Positions 36,589 through 45,676 of a DNA stretch of 64,000 nt are shown here, in pieces. Within the stretch, counting starts at the first letter, position 1; every line of letters begins with the position of its first letter. Both the position numbers and the translations under genes were made by a program. The DNA lies in the NCBI GenBank assembly GCA_963768765.1, contig CAVYJK010000027.1:1-64000 (forward strand), in the 5' to 3' direction. The notes beneath the pieces were generated by a model, which was not told where the DNA came from, did no database searches, and worked only from the letters and a program-made list of their open reading frames with translations. This DNA comes from DASWLF01 sp963768765. GTDB lineage: Bacteria; Desulfobacterota; Desulfobaccia; Desulfobaccales; 0-14-0-80-60-11.

Positions 36589-36663
36589 GCGGCCTCCATT
36601 TTCATCCCGCAACTCAGCATCTTACCGGGGATTTGCCCTTACCGGCTCGAACTAATGTTAATC

Positions 36664-37003
36664 CAGTAGTGTCCGGCAAGGTTTTTGCCAAGCCTGGGTA
36701 GCCAATTGGGGATAAAATTCGCTCATACCAGGCAGTTCATTATGGGTATCGGACCGATACCGCCGGGTTGCCGGAAACCGACGGGAAAGACCCTAAAATT
36801 CCCTCTCCCCTTCAAGGGGAGAGGGTTAGGGTGAGGGGTGAAAGGTGTTACCCCCCCTCACCCCAGCCCTCTCCCCCCGTCAACGGGGGGAGAGGGAGAA
36901 ATTCGTTTCGGCCGATCATGTCCCAAGAAACAGTGCGGGATCGCCAGAGCACCGACATTCATGATTTTGCCTTAAACCGGTAAATTTCTACCGGACACTA
37001 CTG
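36664..37003. mobile_element. 340-bp MITE-like non-autonomous element
   Basis: Perfect 13-bp terminal inverted repeats CAGTAGTGTCCGG (36664-36676) and CCGGACACTACTG (36991-37003), flanked by identical 9-bp direct repeats ATGTTAATC (36655-36663 and 37004-37012), the expected target duplication. No transposase inside. It carries a C-rich/G-rich tract (about 36796-36901, CCCTCTCCCC...GGGGAGAGG type) related to the one at 49262-49392. It fills most of the gap 36589-37239 between gap and mlaE; the remaining flanks show nothing else clear. Confidence 0.75.
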
Positions 37004-37239
37004 ATGTTAATCAGTGTTTATTTAGTCGTCAATAAATTTGTCCCGGCCAGGGCATTTTCCGGGCCGGGGCCGGGAGGCGAAGGAGCGGCAGGAAAAGGCC
37101 TCCAGGCGCCGGCAGCGGCGGCCCGGGCGGTTGGGATTGGTTCACAACGGGCTTGTGTTTTCCCGAAACCCTGGTAATCTGGTTTGGCTATTGCTTTTTC
37201 CCTGCTTTTCATTTAATTGTATTCGTTAATTTGAAGCCT

Positions 37240-38010
37240 ATGGTCAATCTCATTCGGAAGTTGGGTCGTCGGGCGCTGGATGCGGTGCGAGAAGCAGGGG
37301 GGATGATGCTCTTCCTCCTGGAGGGCCTGAGCTTGACCTTTGTGCCGCCCTTTCGCCCCCGCCGCATCCTGCAGGAAGTCCAGCTCATCGGAGTCAAATC
37401 CACCCTGATCATCCTGCTCACCGCCGCCTTCACCGGCATGGTGCTGGCCCTGCAGGGCTACTATACCCTGAGAAAATACGGCTCGGAAGGCGCCCTGGGC
37501 TCCGCGGTGGCCCTGAGCCTCATCCGGGAGATGGGCCCGGTGCTCACCGGCATCATGGTCTCGGCCCGGGCCGGCTCGGCGGTGACCGCGGAAATCGGCA
37601 TCATGCGCATCACCGAACAGCTGGACGCCCTGGACACCATGGCCGTCAACCCCATGCAGTACGTGGTGATGCCCAAGCTCCTGGCGGGGATCATCGCGGT
37701 GCCCTTGCTTACCGCCATCTTTGACGTGACGGGCATCATGGGGGGCTACCTCATCGGGGTGGTTCTCCTGGGGGTAAGCTCCGGCTCCTACTTTTCCGGC
37801 ATGGTCCAGAGCGTGGTGCCCCTGGACATCAACGGCGGCATCGTCAAGTCCCTGGTTTTCGGCCTCACCATCATCCTGGTGGCCTGCTACAAGGGCTACT
37901 ATACCGAGCACGGGGCCGAAGGGGTGAGCCGGGCCACCAACCAGACCGTGGTCCTGTCCGCGGTGCTGGTCCTGGCCTGGGACTACGTCCTCACTTCCTT
38001 CTTTATGTGA
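37240..38010 (+). CDS. mlaE: Lipid-transport ABC permease MlaE
   Basis: 256 aa from ATG 37240; the frame is open further upstream but that sequence is not conserved. Inner-membrane permease of the Mla system. Family motifs VGVKS-type LIGVKSTLIILLTAAFTGM, then LIREMGPVLTGIMVSARAGS, AEIGIMRITEQLDALDTM and NPMQYVVMPKLLAGIIAVPL. First gene of mlaE-F-D, 3 bp before mlaF. Confidence 0.94.
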   Translation: MVNLIRKLGRRALDAVREAGGMMLFLLEGLSLTFVPPFRPRRILQEVQLIGVKSTLIILLTAAFTGMVLALQGYYTLRKYGSEGALGSAVALSLIREMGPVLTGIMVSARAGSAVTAEIGIMRITEQLDALDTMAVNPMQYVVMPKLLAGIIAVPLLTAIFDVTGIMGGYLIGVVLLGVSSGSYFSGMVQSVVPLDINGGIVKSLVFGLTIILVACYKGYYTEHGAEGVSRATNQTVVLSAVLVLAWDYVLTSFFM

Positions 38011-38013
38011 GCC

Positions 38014-38757
38014 ATGATCCAAATCATCGACCTCCACAAATCCTTCAACGGACAGATGGTGCTGGACGGCATCAACCTCACCATCCCCACGGGCCAGATC
38101 ACCGTGGTCATCGGCAAGAGCGGGGTGGGCAAAAGCGTCCTGTTGAAGCACATCATCGGCTTGCTGAGGCCCGATAGCGGCCAGGTCCTGGTGGACGGCC
38201 TGGACATCTCCACCCTGCGGGGCCGGAAACTGCAGGAGTTCAAGAAGCACTTCGCGGTGCTGTTCCAGGGGGGGGCGCTGTTCGACTCCCTCAGCGTTTT
38301 CGAGAACATCGCTTTTCCGCTGCGGGAGAAGACCCGGTTGCCGGAGGCCGAGATCGTCCGGCGGGTGCGGCTGCGCCTGGATCAGATGCATCTGACCAGG
38401 GAAGTGGAGGCCAAATTTCCCGATGAGTTGAGCGGCGGCATGAAGAAACGGGTGGCCCTGGCCCGGGCCATGATCCAGGAGCCGGAGATCATCCTCTTCG
38501 ACGAGCCGGTCACCGGCCTGGACCCGCCCATGACCAACACGGTCTTTCACCTCATCCGGCAGACCCACCAGGACAGCGGCTACACCGCCCTGGTGGTGGC
38601 CCATGATATCCCGGAGGTTTTTCAAATTGCCGACCACGTGGCCATGCTGCATCAGGGCCGCATCATCGCCCACGGCGTTCCGGCGGAGATCCAGGGCAAC
38701 CCGGACCCGATGGTGCAAAGTTTTATCAAAGGCGAAGTAGATTTCCTGGAGGGGTAG
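38014..38757 (+). CDS. mlaF: Lipid-transport ABC ATPase MlaF
   Basis: 247 aa. Walker A VIGKSGVGKSVLLKHI, Q-loop LFQGGALFDSL, ABC signature LSGGMKKRVALARAM, Walker B IILFDEPVTGLDP, H-loop ALVVAHDI. The GVGKS P-loop is typical of MlaF. Drives lipid movement with MlaE and MlaD. Confidence 0.96.
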   Translation: MIQIIDLHKSFNGQMVLDGINLTIPTGQITVVIGKSGVGKSVLLKHIIGLLRPDSGQVLVDGLDISTLRGRKLQEFKKHFAVLFQGGALFDSLSVFENIAFPLREKTRLPEAEIVRRVRLRLDQMHLTREVEAKFPDELSGGMKKRVALARAMIQEPEIILFDEPVTGLDPPMTNTVFHLIRQTHQDSGYTALVVAHDIPEVFQIADHVAMLHQGRIIAHGVPAEIQGNPDPMVQSFIKGEVDFLEG

Positions 38758-38766
38758 ACTGATATT

Positions 38767-39207
38767 ATGAAAAAGGGCAACCTGGAGTTGGTGGTGGGCA
38801 TCTTTGTCCTGGTGGGTCTGGCTTGCCTGGCGTATCTGGCCGTCCATCTGGGGAAGATGGAGGTCTGGGGCAGCGGCTACCAGATTATCGCGAACTTTGA
38901 CAACATCTCCGGCCTCAAGGTGGGGGCCTCAGTGGAAGTGGCCGGGGTGGACGTGGGCCGGGTGGAATCCATTCAGCTGTCTCCGGGAGACCGGGCCAAG
39001 GTGGTCCTGAGATTGGAGCCGGGCCTCAAGCTGCACGATGACGCCATCGCCTCCATCCGCACCAAGGGCATCATCGGCGACAAGTTCGTCAAGCTCTCTC
39101 CCGGCAACGGGGAGAAGCTCATCCCTCCGGGCGGCAAGATCCACGACACGGAATCGGCCGTAGAGTGGGAAGAGTTGATCAGCAAATATATCCATGGTAA
39201 GGTTTAA
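38767..39207 (+). CDS. mlaD: MCE-domain lipid-binding protein MlaD
   Basis: 146 aa. One N-terminal membrane anchor (LVVGIFVLVGLACLAYLAV) and one MCE domain with NFDNISGLKVGASVEVAGVD and KGIIGDKFVKLSPG. Hexameric periplasmic ring on MlaEF. Start ATG 38767, 9 bp after mlaF. The mlaC gene follows after a 284-bp gap that holds no convincing gene. Confidence 0.94.
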   Translation: MKKGNLELVVGIFVLVGLACLAYLAVHLGKMEVWGSGYQIIANFDNISGLKVGASVEVAGVDVGRVESIQLSPGDRAKVVLRLEPGLKLHDDAIASIRTKGIIGDKFVKLSPGNGEKLIPPGGKIHDTESAVEWEELISKYIHGKV

Positions 39208-39491
39208 TAGATCTTCCCGGGTTTCCGCGGGCAGGCTGCTGCAGCTGGCGCCGCCCTGCCAACCGGCCTGGGGAGCGGAGCGCAGAATCTAGTTCTTTTA
39301 GCTGGGTGAAAACCATTCAGAGTGAAAGAAATAGCCAAAACTTCAACCCCCTGCCAGACCTGCGGTAACCCTGAAACAGCTGCCAACTTCTTAAGGAGCA
39401 GGGGTTCGTCCGAGTCCGGGTTCCCTGGGAACCCCAAAGCTGCACTAAACTGGAACCTGGTCAGCAGTAAGGAAAAGGAGCACGTCACAAC

Positions 39492-40115
39492 ATGTTGCAC
39501 TTAACCATCAGAGTCCTGGTCCTGGCCCTGTCCTTCCATCTGGGTCTGGCCGTCTCGGCCGCCGTGGCCGGCCAGCCCACCGAGATAGTCAAAGGCGTCA
39601 TCGAGGGGGTCCTGGATATCCTGAAAAACCCCGCCTACCAGGGCCCGGCCCAAAAGACCGAGCGGCGGCGGCTGGCCAAGCAATTGGTGGACCGTCGTTT
39701 TGATTACCAGGAAATGGCCAGGCGCAGCCTGGGCCCCACCTGGCGCCACCTCAGCCAGGCCCAGCGCGACGACTTCGTGGACCTCTTTGCTGAACTTCTG
39801 GAGGCTTCCTACTCCGATAAGATCGAAAGATACACCGCCAACGTGAGAATTGACTATGTGGGGGAGGATGTGGACGGGGATTACGCCGAGGTGCGCACCA
39901 TGGTGGTGCGGCCCAATGACCGCATCCCCCTGAGCTACCGCCTCTTGAATGAATCCGGGGACTGGAAGGTCTACGACGTCTCCATCGAAGGCGTGAGCCT
40001 GGTGAGCAACTACCGCTCCCAGTTCAGCAAGATCATCCACGAGTCCTCTTACATGGAGCTGGTGCGGCGGCTGCGCAACAAGGTTAACGAACTGCAGGCC
40101 ACCGACGGGGCGTAA
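39492..40115 (+). CDS. mlaC: Phospholipid-binding periplasmic protein MlaC
   Basis: 207 aa with signal peptide (VLVLALSFHLGLAVSAAVAG) and the MlaC/Ttg2D fold: EGVLDILKNPAYQGPAQKTE, DRRFDYQEMARRSLGPTW, FVDLFAELLEASYSDKI. It carries lipid between MlaEFD and the outer membrane. Close paralogue of the HpnM-like gene at 14305-14934. Downstream of mlaEFD and presumably part of the same unit despite the 284-bp gap. Confidence 0.92.
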   Translation: MLHLTIRVLVLALSFHLGLAVSAAVAGQPTEIVKGVIEGVLDILKNPAYQGPAQKTERRRLAKQLVDRRFDYQEMARRSLGPTWRHLSQAQRDDFVDLFAELLEASYSDKIERYTANVRIDYVGEDVDGDYAEVRTMVVRPNDRIPLSYRLLNESGDWKVYDVSIEGVSLVSNYRSQFSKIIHESSYMELVRRLRNKVNELQATDGA

Positions 40116-40239
40116 TTTTAAGAGCGCCTGGTCCCGGTGATGGTGGGGCGGCCGACCCTGGCCGCCCGGAATCCCCAGGCGGGCACGGAGCCCCCCACCA
40201 CCGGGGCCTCTGGCCCTGGCGCCTTTTGAACTCTCCGGC

Positions 40240-41475
40240 ATGGGGCCAACCCCCTCCATGAGCCGTAATCAAGTAGACCCCACTACCTATCACCACCTGC
40301 TGCTCATCTGCTGCGTGGTGGTCTTCGGCTGTTACTTCGGCACTTACATGCGCCTGCCGGTGGTGCCGCTGTACGCCCGGACCCTAGGCGCCGGCGCGGT
40401 GCAGGTGGGGATCATCAACGCCGCCTTCCTCTTCATGGCCGGGGCCCTCTCCTTGCCCCTGGGGATTTTTTCGGACCGATTGGGGATCAAGTTCCTCATC
40501 TCCCTGGGGCTGCTGATTCTGTCCGCCACTTCCTTTTTGCTCTGCCTCACCACCTCGCCGGGGGAAATCGTCTGGCTCTATCTCGTTTCCGGGGTGGGTC
40601 TGGCCGCCTTCGGGCCCACCATCATGGCCTTTGTGGCCAACTTTTCCCCGCCCACCCACTTGGGCAGGTCCTACGGCTGGTACACCATGGCGCTGTACTG
40701 CGGCATGAGCCTGGGGCCGGCGGTGGGCGGCTTCGCGGCCCAGGGCCTGGGGTTTCCCGCGGTGTTCCTGATTTCCGGCATCAGTATCTTATTGACTTTC
40801 TGGATCGTGCTCTTCTTTCTGCCCCGGGCCCGCCACGTTCTAGTCTCCCGGCCCGCCCGGTCGGAGACGGTGGCCGTCCAGGCCCGCCTGATCGCCCGGA
40901 ACCGGCCGCTCCTGGGCTGCTGGCTGGGTACCCTGGGAGGCTGCTTTGCCCTGGGCATGTTCATCACCTTTCTGCCCCTGCACGCCCACAACCAGGGGCT
41001 CTCCTACGGCCAGATCGGCCTGGTGTTCATGACCCAGGGGATTATGAACGCCGTGAGCCGCATTCCCTTCGGCCACCTGAGCGACCGGGTGGCCCGCCGC
41101 GGCAACCTGGTGGTGTTGGGCCTGGTGGGCCTGACGGCTTCCATAGGCGGCTTCGGCTTCGCCTCCCGGCCGTACCATTTCATTCTCGGGGCCGTGGCCC
41201 TGGGAACCAGCATGGGGCTGGCCTTCACCTCCATCGGGGCCCTCACCGCCGAAGCCGCGCCCCCGGAGCTGCGGGGCCTGGCCATGGGCGGCTACAACTC
41301 CTCCATCTATCTCGGCATGATGCTCAGCTCCGCCCTCATGGGACCGGTGATCAACCGCATCGGCTTCAGGGAAGGCTTTGTCATCACCGCGCTCATCAAT
41401 TTCCTGGTGATCGGGTTTTTCTACTTCTTCCTGAAAGATTTCTCGTCGCACCCCAGCGAAGCCGCATTGAAGTGA
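40240..41475 (+). CDS. Major facilitator superfamily transporter
   Basis: 411 aa, 12 predicted membrane segments. Loop 2-3 motif GIFSDRLGIKFLISLG and loop 8-9 counterpart GHLSDRVARRGNLVVLG are the MFS signatures. A second start (ATG 40258) is possible. Short basic and acidic tail at the C-terminus. It follows mlaC after 124 bp; substrate cannot be inferred, drug or metabolite efflux being common for this layout. Confidence 0.88.
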   Translation: MGPTPSMSRNQVDPTTYHHLLLICCVVVFGCYFGTYMRLPVVPLYARTLGAGAVQVGIINAAFLFMAGALSLPLGIFSDRLGIKFLISLGLLILSATSFLLCLTTSPGEIVWLYLVSGVGLAAFGPTIMAFVANFSPPTHLGRSYGWYTMALYCGMSLGPAVGGFAAQGLGFPAVFLISGISILLTFWIVLFFLPRARHVLVSRPARSETVAVQARLIARNRPLLGCWLGTLGGCFALGMFITFLPLHAHNQGLSYGQIGLVFMTQGIMNAVSRIPFGHLSDRVARRGNLVVLGLVGLTASIGGFGFASRPYHFILGAVALGTSMGLAFTSIGALTAEAAPPELRGLAMGGYNSSIYLGMMLSSALMGPVINRIGFREGFVITALINFLVIGFFYFFLKDFSSHPSEAALK

Positions 41476-41603
41476 AGGCGCCTGCCTTACAGGGTCGGAG
41501 ATCCCCCTGGGGCGTCCCCAGATCCGCCGCCCCCATTCCTTGACGGCGCGGCGGGCAGGTATTATCGTTTTATCAAAGGATCGGTTTGAGAAGGAGGTTT
41601 AAA

Positions 41604-41783
41604 ATGGCTGAGCAGGGTTGGCCTAAATGTGACGTGGACCCGGTCTGCATGATGGATCTCAAAGAGATGCATGGCAAGTATGCCTACGACTTCGAAAACG
41701 AAGTCTATTATTTCTGTTCGGAGCTCTGCCGGGACAAGTTTGCCGCGGAGCCGCAAAAATTCGTCAAGAAACCTGAGGAGTAA
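41604..41783 (+). CDS. Small YHS-domain protein
   Basis: 59 aa from ATG 41604 with AAGGAGG seven bases upstream. YHS-type fold with DPVCMMDLKEMHGKYAYDFE and YYFCSELCRDKFAAEPQKFV: three conserved Cys that may bind a metal, as in the domains attached to copper ATPases and TRASH proteins. Single-gene unit. Metal-related role is an inference from the family. Confidence 0.85.
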   Translation: MAEQGWPKCDVDPVCMMDLKEMHGKYAYDFENEVYYFCSELCRDKFAAEPQKFVKKPEE

Positions 41784-41916
41784 GGTGAAGCTTCCCCGGG
41801 CGGGGCGGAGTGGCGGGCAGATTCAGATTAATCAAGACGTGGTTTTGATGAGGTTAGCCCAGGCAGCAGCAGGGGCGGCTTCAAGCCGCCCCTTAAATTT
41901 TGGCCCGGAGAAAGGC

Positions 41917-43008
41917 TCAACTCAAATCGGCGATGGCCTCTCCGCGGAGCTTGGCGCGCATGGCGGCGCTCTCCCGGACCACCTGGTCCCGGTTGGGCGA
42001 TTTTGATAGATAGAGGCTGAACTGACCGCCCTGCAAACCCATGGCAATGGGCTCGACGACCTCTTCCGACAGCACCAGGGCCCTGGATTTCTGGCGGGTT
42101 TCCGGCGCCGCCACCTCCAGCACCCCTTCCTTGCCCCAAAGCTCAAAGATGGAGGCCAGGAGCGCCAGAGGCCAGGCGGTGTCCGCCACCACCACCACTT
42201 CCGCGGCGCCGATGGCATGGCGGTTGCCGTTGAAGGAGACGGCCAAACCGCCGCCGGCCCGCACCGCCTCGAAGGCCTGGACGTCGGTGATGCTGTCCCC
42301 CACGTAGATGACGTCGGCCAGGCTGTAGCCGGTTGTCGTCAGGCTGTCGGAGAGGGCCCGGGCCTTTTCAAAACCCCCGATGGGGTTGACCTCCCGGTAG
42401 ATTACCCCGATCTTCATGGCCGGGATCTGTTCAAAGAAAATCTGGTCGAACCTGGCGATGGCTTGCTGCACCGGTCCCAATAAGTCGGCGAGGGAGGCGG
42501 CGCCGGGGGGAAGTTGGATTTCCGGCGCGGCCACGATTGCCGCCTGCAGGCGGCGCAGCTCCTGCGCCTCCCCCGGGGACAGGGAGTAGCGGTCCAGGTC
42601 CAGCTCGGTGCAGAAGATGCGCTCCGCATCAAAACCCAACCTGGCGCCCACGGCCTCGGCAAACTGCCGGTAGCTGGTGCTGATTTCGAACAGGGGAAAA
42701 TCGCGGCCGTGCAGGAACCGAAAAGCCGCCTCCGCCCCGGGCATCAACTTGATGGTCTTCGCAGAAAAATCCAGAACCTGGGCGTTGGTGAGACCCGCGG
42801 CCTTAAGGAACGGCAGGATCAGCTTCAAGGTGTCCCCGGCCTTGTAACCCGGCTTCTTCAGGACGTCCGCCAGATAATCGTCGTAGCGGCTCACCTGCTG
42901 GAAAAATCGATCCCCGTGGGGCTGGAGGAACTCGCGGCAGAGCTCGAAGGCATTGTCATTGAGGGCCAACGGCCCCTCACAATCAGTATCCAACTGCAGG
43001 CGGGGCAT
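41917..43008 (-). CDS. HAD-superfamily protein (EhaR/COG4030-like)
   Basis: 363 aa. N-terminal LDTDCEGPLALNDNAFELC carries the HAD nucleophile Asp; LFEISTSYRQFAEAVGARLG and VIYVGDSITDVQAFEAVRA carry the later HAD motifs with the metal-binding Asp. It resembles HAD-like proteins better known from methanogens (energy-converting hydrogenase-associated EhaR family); that assignment is tentative. Last gene of a minus-strand set with PfkB kinase and formyltransferase-like genes. Phosphatase activity is likely, substrate unknown. Confidence 0.7.
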   Translation of the reverse strand: MPRLQLDTDCEGPLALNDNAFELCREFLQPHGDRFFQQVSRYDDYLADVLKKPGYKAGDTLKLILPFLKAAGLTNAQVLDFSAKTIKLMPGAEAAFRFLHGRDFPLFEISTSYRQFAEAVGARLGFDAERIFCTELDLDRYSLSPGEAQELRRLQAAIVAAPEIQLPPGAASLADLLGPVQQAIARFDQIFFEQIPAMKIGVIYREVNPIGGFEKARALSDSLTTTGYSLADVIYVGDSITDVQAFEAVRAGGGLAVSFNGNRHAIGAAEVVVVADTAWPLALLASIFELWGKEGVLEVAAPETRQKSRALVLSEEVVEPIAMGLQGGQFSLYLSKSPNRDQVVRESAAMRAKLRGEAIADLS

Positions 43009-43026
43009 AGGTTCTCCTTAGGCGTT

Positions 43027-43192
43027 GGATTTTGGGGGGAGGGCCAAGGGCGCCCGCCCTTACCCCCTCCCCCAAGCCCCTACCCCCAATCCCTTAAATT
43101 TATTCATGAGCCTTCCAAGGCTCTACTTCTGGGGGTTGGGAGGGGGGTTTGGGGGAGGGCAGGGGCCGTCGGCCCCTGGCCCTCCTCCCCAA
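43027..43192. repeat. Dispersed palindromic repeat, C-rich/G-rich type
   Basis: Arms CCCCTCCCCCAAGCCCCTAC and GGGGGTTGGGAGGGGGG around a small hairpin GAGCCTTCCAAGGCTC (about 43109-43124), with outer hairpin GCCGTCGGC. Same architecture as 16048-16240 and 48056-48180. This copy overlaps the last 30 or so codons of the formyltransferase-like gene. Confidence 0.75.
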
Positions 43193-44009
43193 CACTCACC
43201 TGCAAAAACTCCTCCACCTGGGGGGTGAGGTCGAAGCCGCCGGGGATGAGTCGGCCCTGGGCCACGGCTCCCGCCCGGGTGAGTTTAAGCTGTTCTTCCG
43301 CCAGGCTCTTCAGGGTCAGGAGGATAAGGGGAAATTCCCGGCGCAGTTCCTCCCGGCGGATTTGGGCGAACAGGGGTTCGGTTTCTCCTTCCTGCTTCCG
43401 GATGGCGGCCAGGGTGGTGGTATGAAGTTTGCCAGCCAACCGGTCCCACAGGGGGTCGAACTTTGGGCCGCGGATGGGGAACCGGAAGTAGGCCACCGGC
43501 GGGCCGGCGTCCAGTTCCGGGGTGGCCAGGTGCATCATGGCGCCCGTCTCCCGGGCCTCGCCCTGGATGAGTTGCCACATCACTTCCTGCCAGGTGCCTT
43601 TGGGGCCCCCCGGGACTGCGGGATGGAGGTTGAGGCAGAGGAAGGCCTGGCTGAGAAGGGGGCTGATAATGAGCATGTAGCCGGCCAGCACCGCCACTTC
43701 CACGTCGAAGTCCCGGAGCTTCTCGATGACCTGGGCATCGAAGGCGGACCTAAAGGCCTCCAGGTCCGGCGGGTGCTGCCGGATGAGGCGCCTTAGCGCC
43801 AGGGACGAATGGGTCACCAGGGGGAGGCCCCGGGCCTGCACCGCGGCCAGAAAGCGGTCGGAGGCGGGCGTTTCGCCGGAGGCCCGGTCGCAGAAGACAA
43901 AGGCGAGTCGCCCCGGGATGAAGCCGCGGTCCAGACACTCACAGGCGGCCTCAAACAACTCGATGGCCGCCTGGTCCCGGCCGCTGGAGAACCACCCGAA
44001 GTTGAACAT
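43104..44009 (-). CDS. PurN-like formyltransferase family protein
   Basis: 301 aa. The core CLNLHPAVPGGPKGTWQEVM contains the N-x-H pair of glycinamide ribonucleotide and methionyl-tRNA formyltransferases, and ATPELDAGPPVAYF provides the conserved Asp. N-terminal strand GRLAFVFCDRASGETPASD is family-like. The final 30 residues (QGPTAPALPQTPLPTPRS) are encoded by a dispersed repeat, so the native C-terminus has probably been replaced or extended by repeat insertion. Two bases after the PfkB gene. True PurN is usually elsewhere; this looks like a specialised paralogue of unknown substrate. Confidence 0.75.
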   Translation of the reverse strand: MFNFGWFSSGRDQAAIELFEAACECLDRGFIPGRLAFVFCDRASGETPASDRFLAAVQARGLPLVTHSSLALRRLIRQHPPDLEAFRSAFDAQVIEKLRDFDVEVAVLAGYMLIISPLLSQAFLCLNLHPAVPGGPKGTWQEVMWQLIQGEARETGAMMHLATPELDAGPPVAYFRFPIRGPKFDPLWDRLAGKLHTTTLAAIRKQEGETEPLFAQIRREELRREFPLILLTLKSLAEEQLKLTRAGAVAQGRLIPGGFDLTPQVEEFLQVSVGEEGQGPTAPALPQTPLPTPRSRALEGS

Positions 44010-44011
44010 GG

Positions 44012-44983
44012 TTACCTCAATTGGGCAATCATTACTTTAAGGGCCTCCCGGTCCGGGTAGCGCTCCCGGCCGGCCCCGGCGAGTTTATAGGCGGCGGCTT
44101 TCCCGGCCAGGCGGATGGCCTGGGGCAGATTGAGGCCGATGAGGAGTCCGGCGATATAGCCGGCGGCAAACACGTCACCGGCGCCCAGGGTGTCCACCAG
44201 GGTGGACGGGCCTTCCGGCGGAAAGTCCAGGTACCGCACCGGGGTGAGCATGCGGGCCCCCTGGGAGCCCCGTTTGACCACCACGATGGGCGGGGCCCAA
44301 TCGGGGTGGCGCTTCGCCCCGCCGCCCAGCATGGCCCATTCCTTTTCAGTCACCAGCAGGGTTTCCACGTGGTCCAGCAGATCGGTGAGTGGGGCGCGGC
44401 CCCGCCGGGCATAGAGTTCGCCGGGGTCGAAGGTGAGGCGGGGGCCGTCCTGCAGCCGCACCGCAAGTTGCCGCTGCACCTCGAGAGGTCCATCTCCCAC
44501 GAAAGAGGTCAGGTGGATGAACCTGGCGCCGGTCAGGACCTCCCGGGGGAGGTCCGGTTCCCGCAGTTCGTCGTTGGTGTTGGGGGCCACCAGGATGGTG
44601 CGCTCGCCTGCCTGGTCCACCAGGATATAGGCCCGGCCGCTTTCCCCCTCCTGCACCAGGTAATCCAGGTTGACTCCGGCCAGGCTGTCCTTGAGAAAAT
44701 CGCCGTCCGCATCGGCCCCCACCCGGCCCACCAGGGCCACGGGGAAGGCCTGTCGCGCCAGGGCGTAGGCGGTGTTGGCCGCCTGGCCGCCGCCGATACG
44801 GAAGGGCGGCCTGCCGTATTTGGGCAGCAGTCCCTGCAGTCGGGCTTCGGCGGCCCGGGTCAGGGGCTCTTCCCCGCCCGGCGTAAGTCCGGTCCCCCAA
44901 GCCTCCAGAAACCCGGCCAGGTCGTCGACCCGGTAGACCAGGTCCAGGTTCACCGCCCCCAGGCAGATAATTTGCGGCAACAT
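44012..44983 (-). CDS. PfkB-family carbohydrate/nucleoside kinase
   Basis: 323 aa ribokinase-fold kinase. N-terminal IGGGQAANTAYALARQAFPV and LVGRVGADADGDFLKD, C-terminal anion-hole and base motif LVDTLGAGDVFAAGYIAGLL. Phosphorylates a sugar or nucleoside using ATP. First gene of a three-gene minus-strand unit (kinase, formyltransferase-like, HAD). The 225 bp upstream, shared with the divergent hsp20 gene, show heptamer-like AAAACCG tracts. Confidence 0.9.
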   Translation of the reverse strand: MLPQIICLGAVNLDLVYRVDDLAGFLEAWGTGLTPGGEEPLTRAAEARLQGLLPKYGRPPFRIGGGQAANTAYALARQAFPVALVGRVGADADGDFLKDSLAGVNLDYLVQEGESGRAYILVDQAGERTILVAPNTNDELREPDLPREVLTGARFIHLTSFVGDGPLEVQRQLAVRLQDGPRLTFDPGELYARRGRAPLTDLLDHVETLLVTEKEWAMLGGGAKRHPDWAPPIVVVKRGSQGARMLTPVRYLDFPPEGPSTLVDTLGAGDVFAAGYIAGLLIGLNLPQAIRLAGKAAAYKLAGAGRERYPDREALKVMIAQLR

Positions 44984-45208
44984 CGATAAAAAGTATCAGG
45001 ATTTGCCGGACTGGTCAAGGCGGGGAGGGCTTGCTGCTTAGAGGGCATGAAGAGGCATATTTACCGCAGAGACTCAGCGGGCACAGAGGAAAATAAAAAG
45101 TAAGATACTAAAAACCGAAGACTTAAAACCGAAAACCCTAATAGGCAGCCCTGGATTTTCGCCTCAGGATTACTTACCTTGATAAAAATAGGGTTTTGAG
45201 GATATTTC

Positions 45209-45652
45209 ATGCACCGCCTCATCAAGATCAGAATCGTCCGCGACCTGGAGCATCTGCAAGAGCGGGTGTGCAGGTTTATGGATACCAGGTTTGAAGCCAA
45301 CCAGACCGCGGCCTGCTATAGGCCCGCGGTGGATTTCTATGAGACCGCCGGGGGCTTGGTGCTGCGTATGGACCTGGCCGGGGTAGCGGCCGAGGACTTC
45401 TCCATCTCCCTGGCCGGCCAGGAACTGGTCATCCGGGGCTGCAGAAAAAAGCCGCCGCCCCCGGAAGGCATCAGTCGTTTCTTCCGCCATGAGATAGGCT
45501 TCGGCGACTTTGAGCGGAGCTTCGTGCTGCCCATCCCCATTGACCCCCAGGGGGTCCAGGCCCGCTACGCCGATGGCGTCCTGGAAGTCAAGTTGCCCAG
45601 GAAAAAACCGGAAACGAGACGTATTCCGGTGAAATCCCAGTCCGAACCTTAA
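45209..45652 (+). CDS. Hsp20/alpha-crystallin small heat-shock protein
   Basis: 147 aa. The alpha-crystallin core spans about residues 44-135: VDFYETAGGLVLRMDLAGV, LAGQELVIRGCRK, FERSFVLPIPIDPQGVQARY and the conserved DGVLEVKLPRK. It holds unfolding proteins. It sits 24 bp before lon, so chaperone and protease are probably co-expressed under stress. No convincing sigma-32 promoter was found upstream. Confidence 0.93.
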   Translation: MHRLIKIRIVRDLEHLQERVCRFMDTRFEANQTAACYRPAVDFYETAGGLVLRMDLAGVAAEDFSISLAGQELVIRGCRKKPPPPEGISRFFRHEIGFGDFERSFVLPIPIDPQGVQARYADGVLEVKLPRKKPETRRIPVKSQSEP

Positions 45653-45676
45653 TAATAAGCTGAAAACGGAGAACTC

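Noticed and set aside
39322..39504. 60-codon frame with a CQTCGNPETAANFLRSRG stretch between mlaD and mlaC.
   Set aside because: No ribosome site, GTG start, and it would overlap the mlaC start; composition does not look coding.
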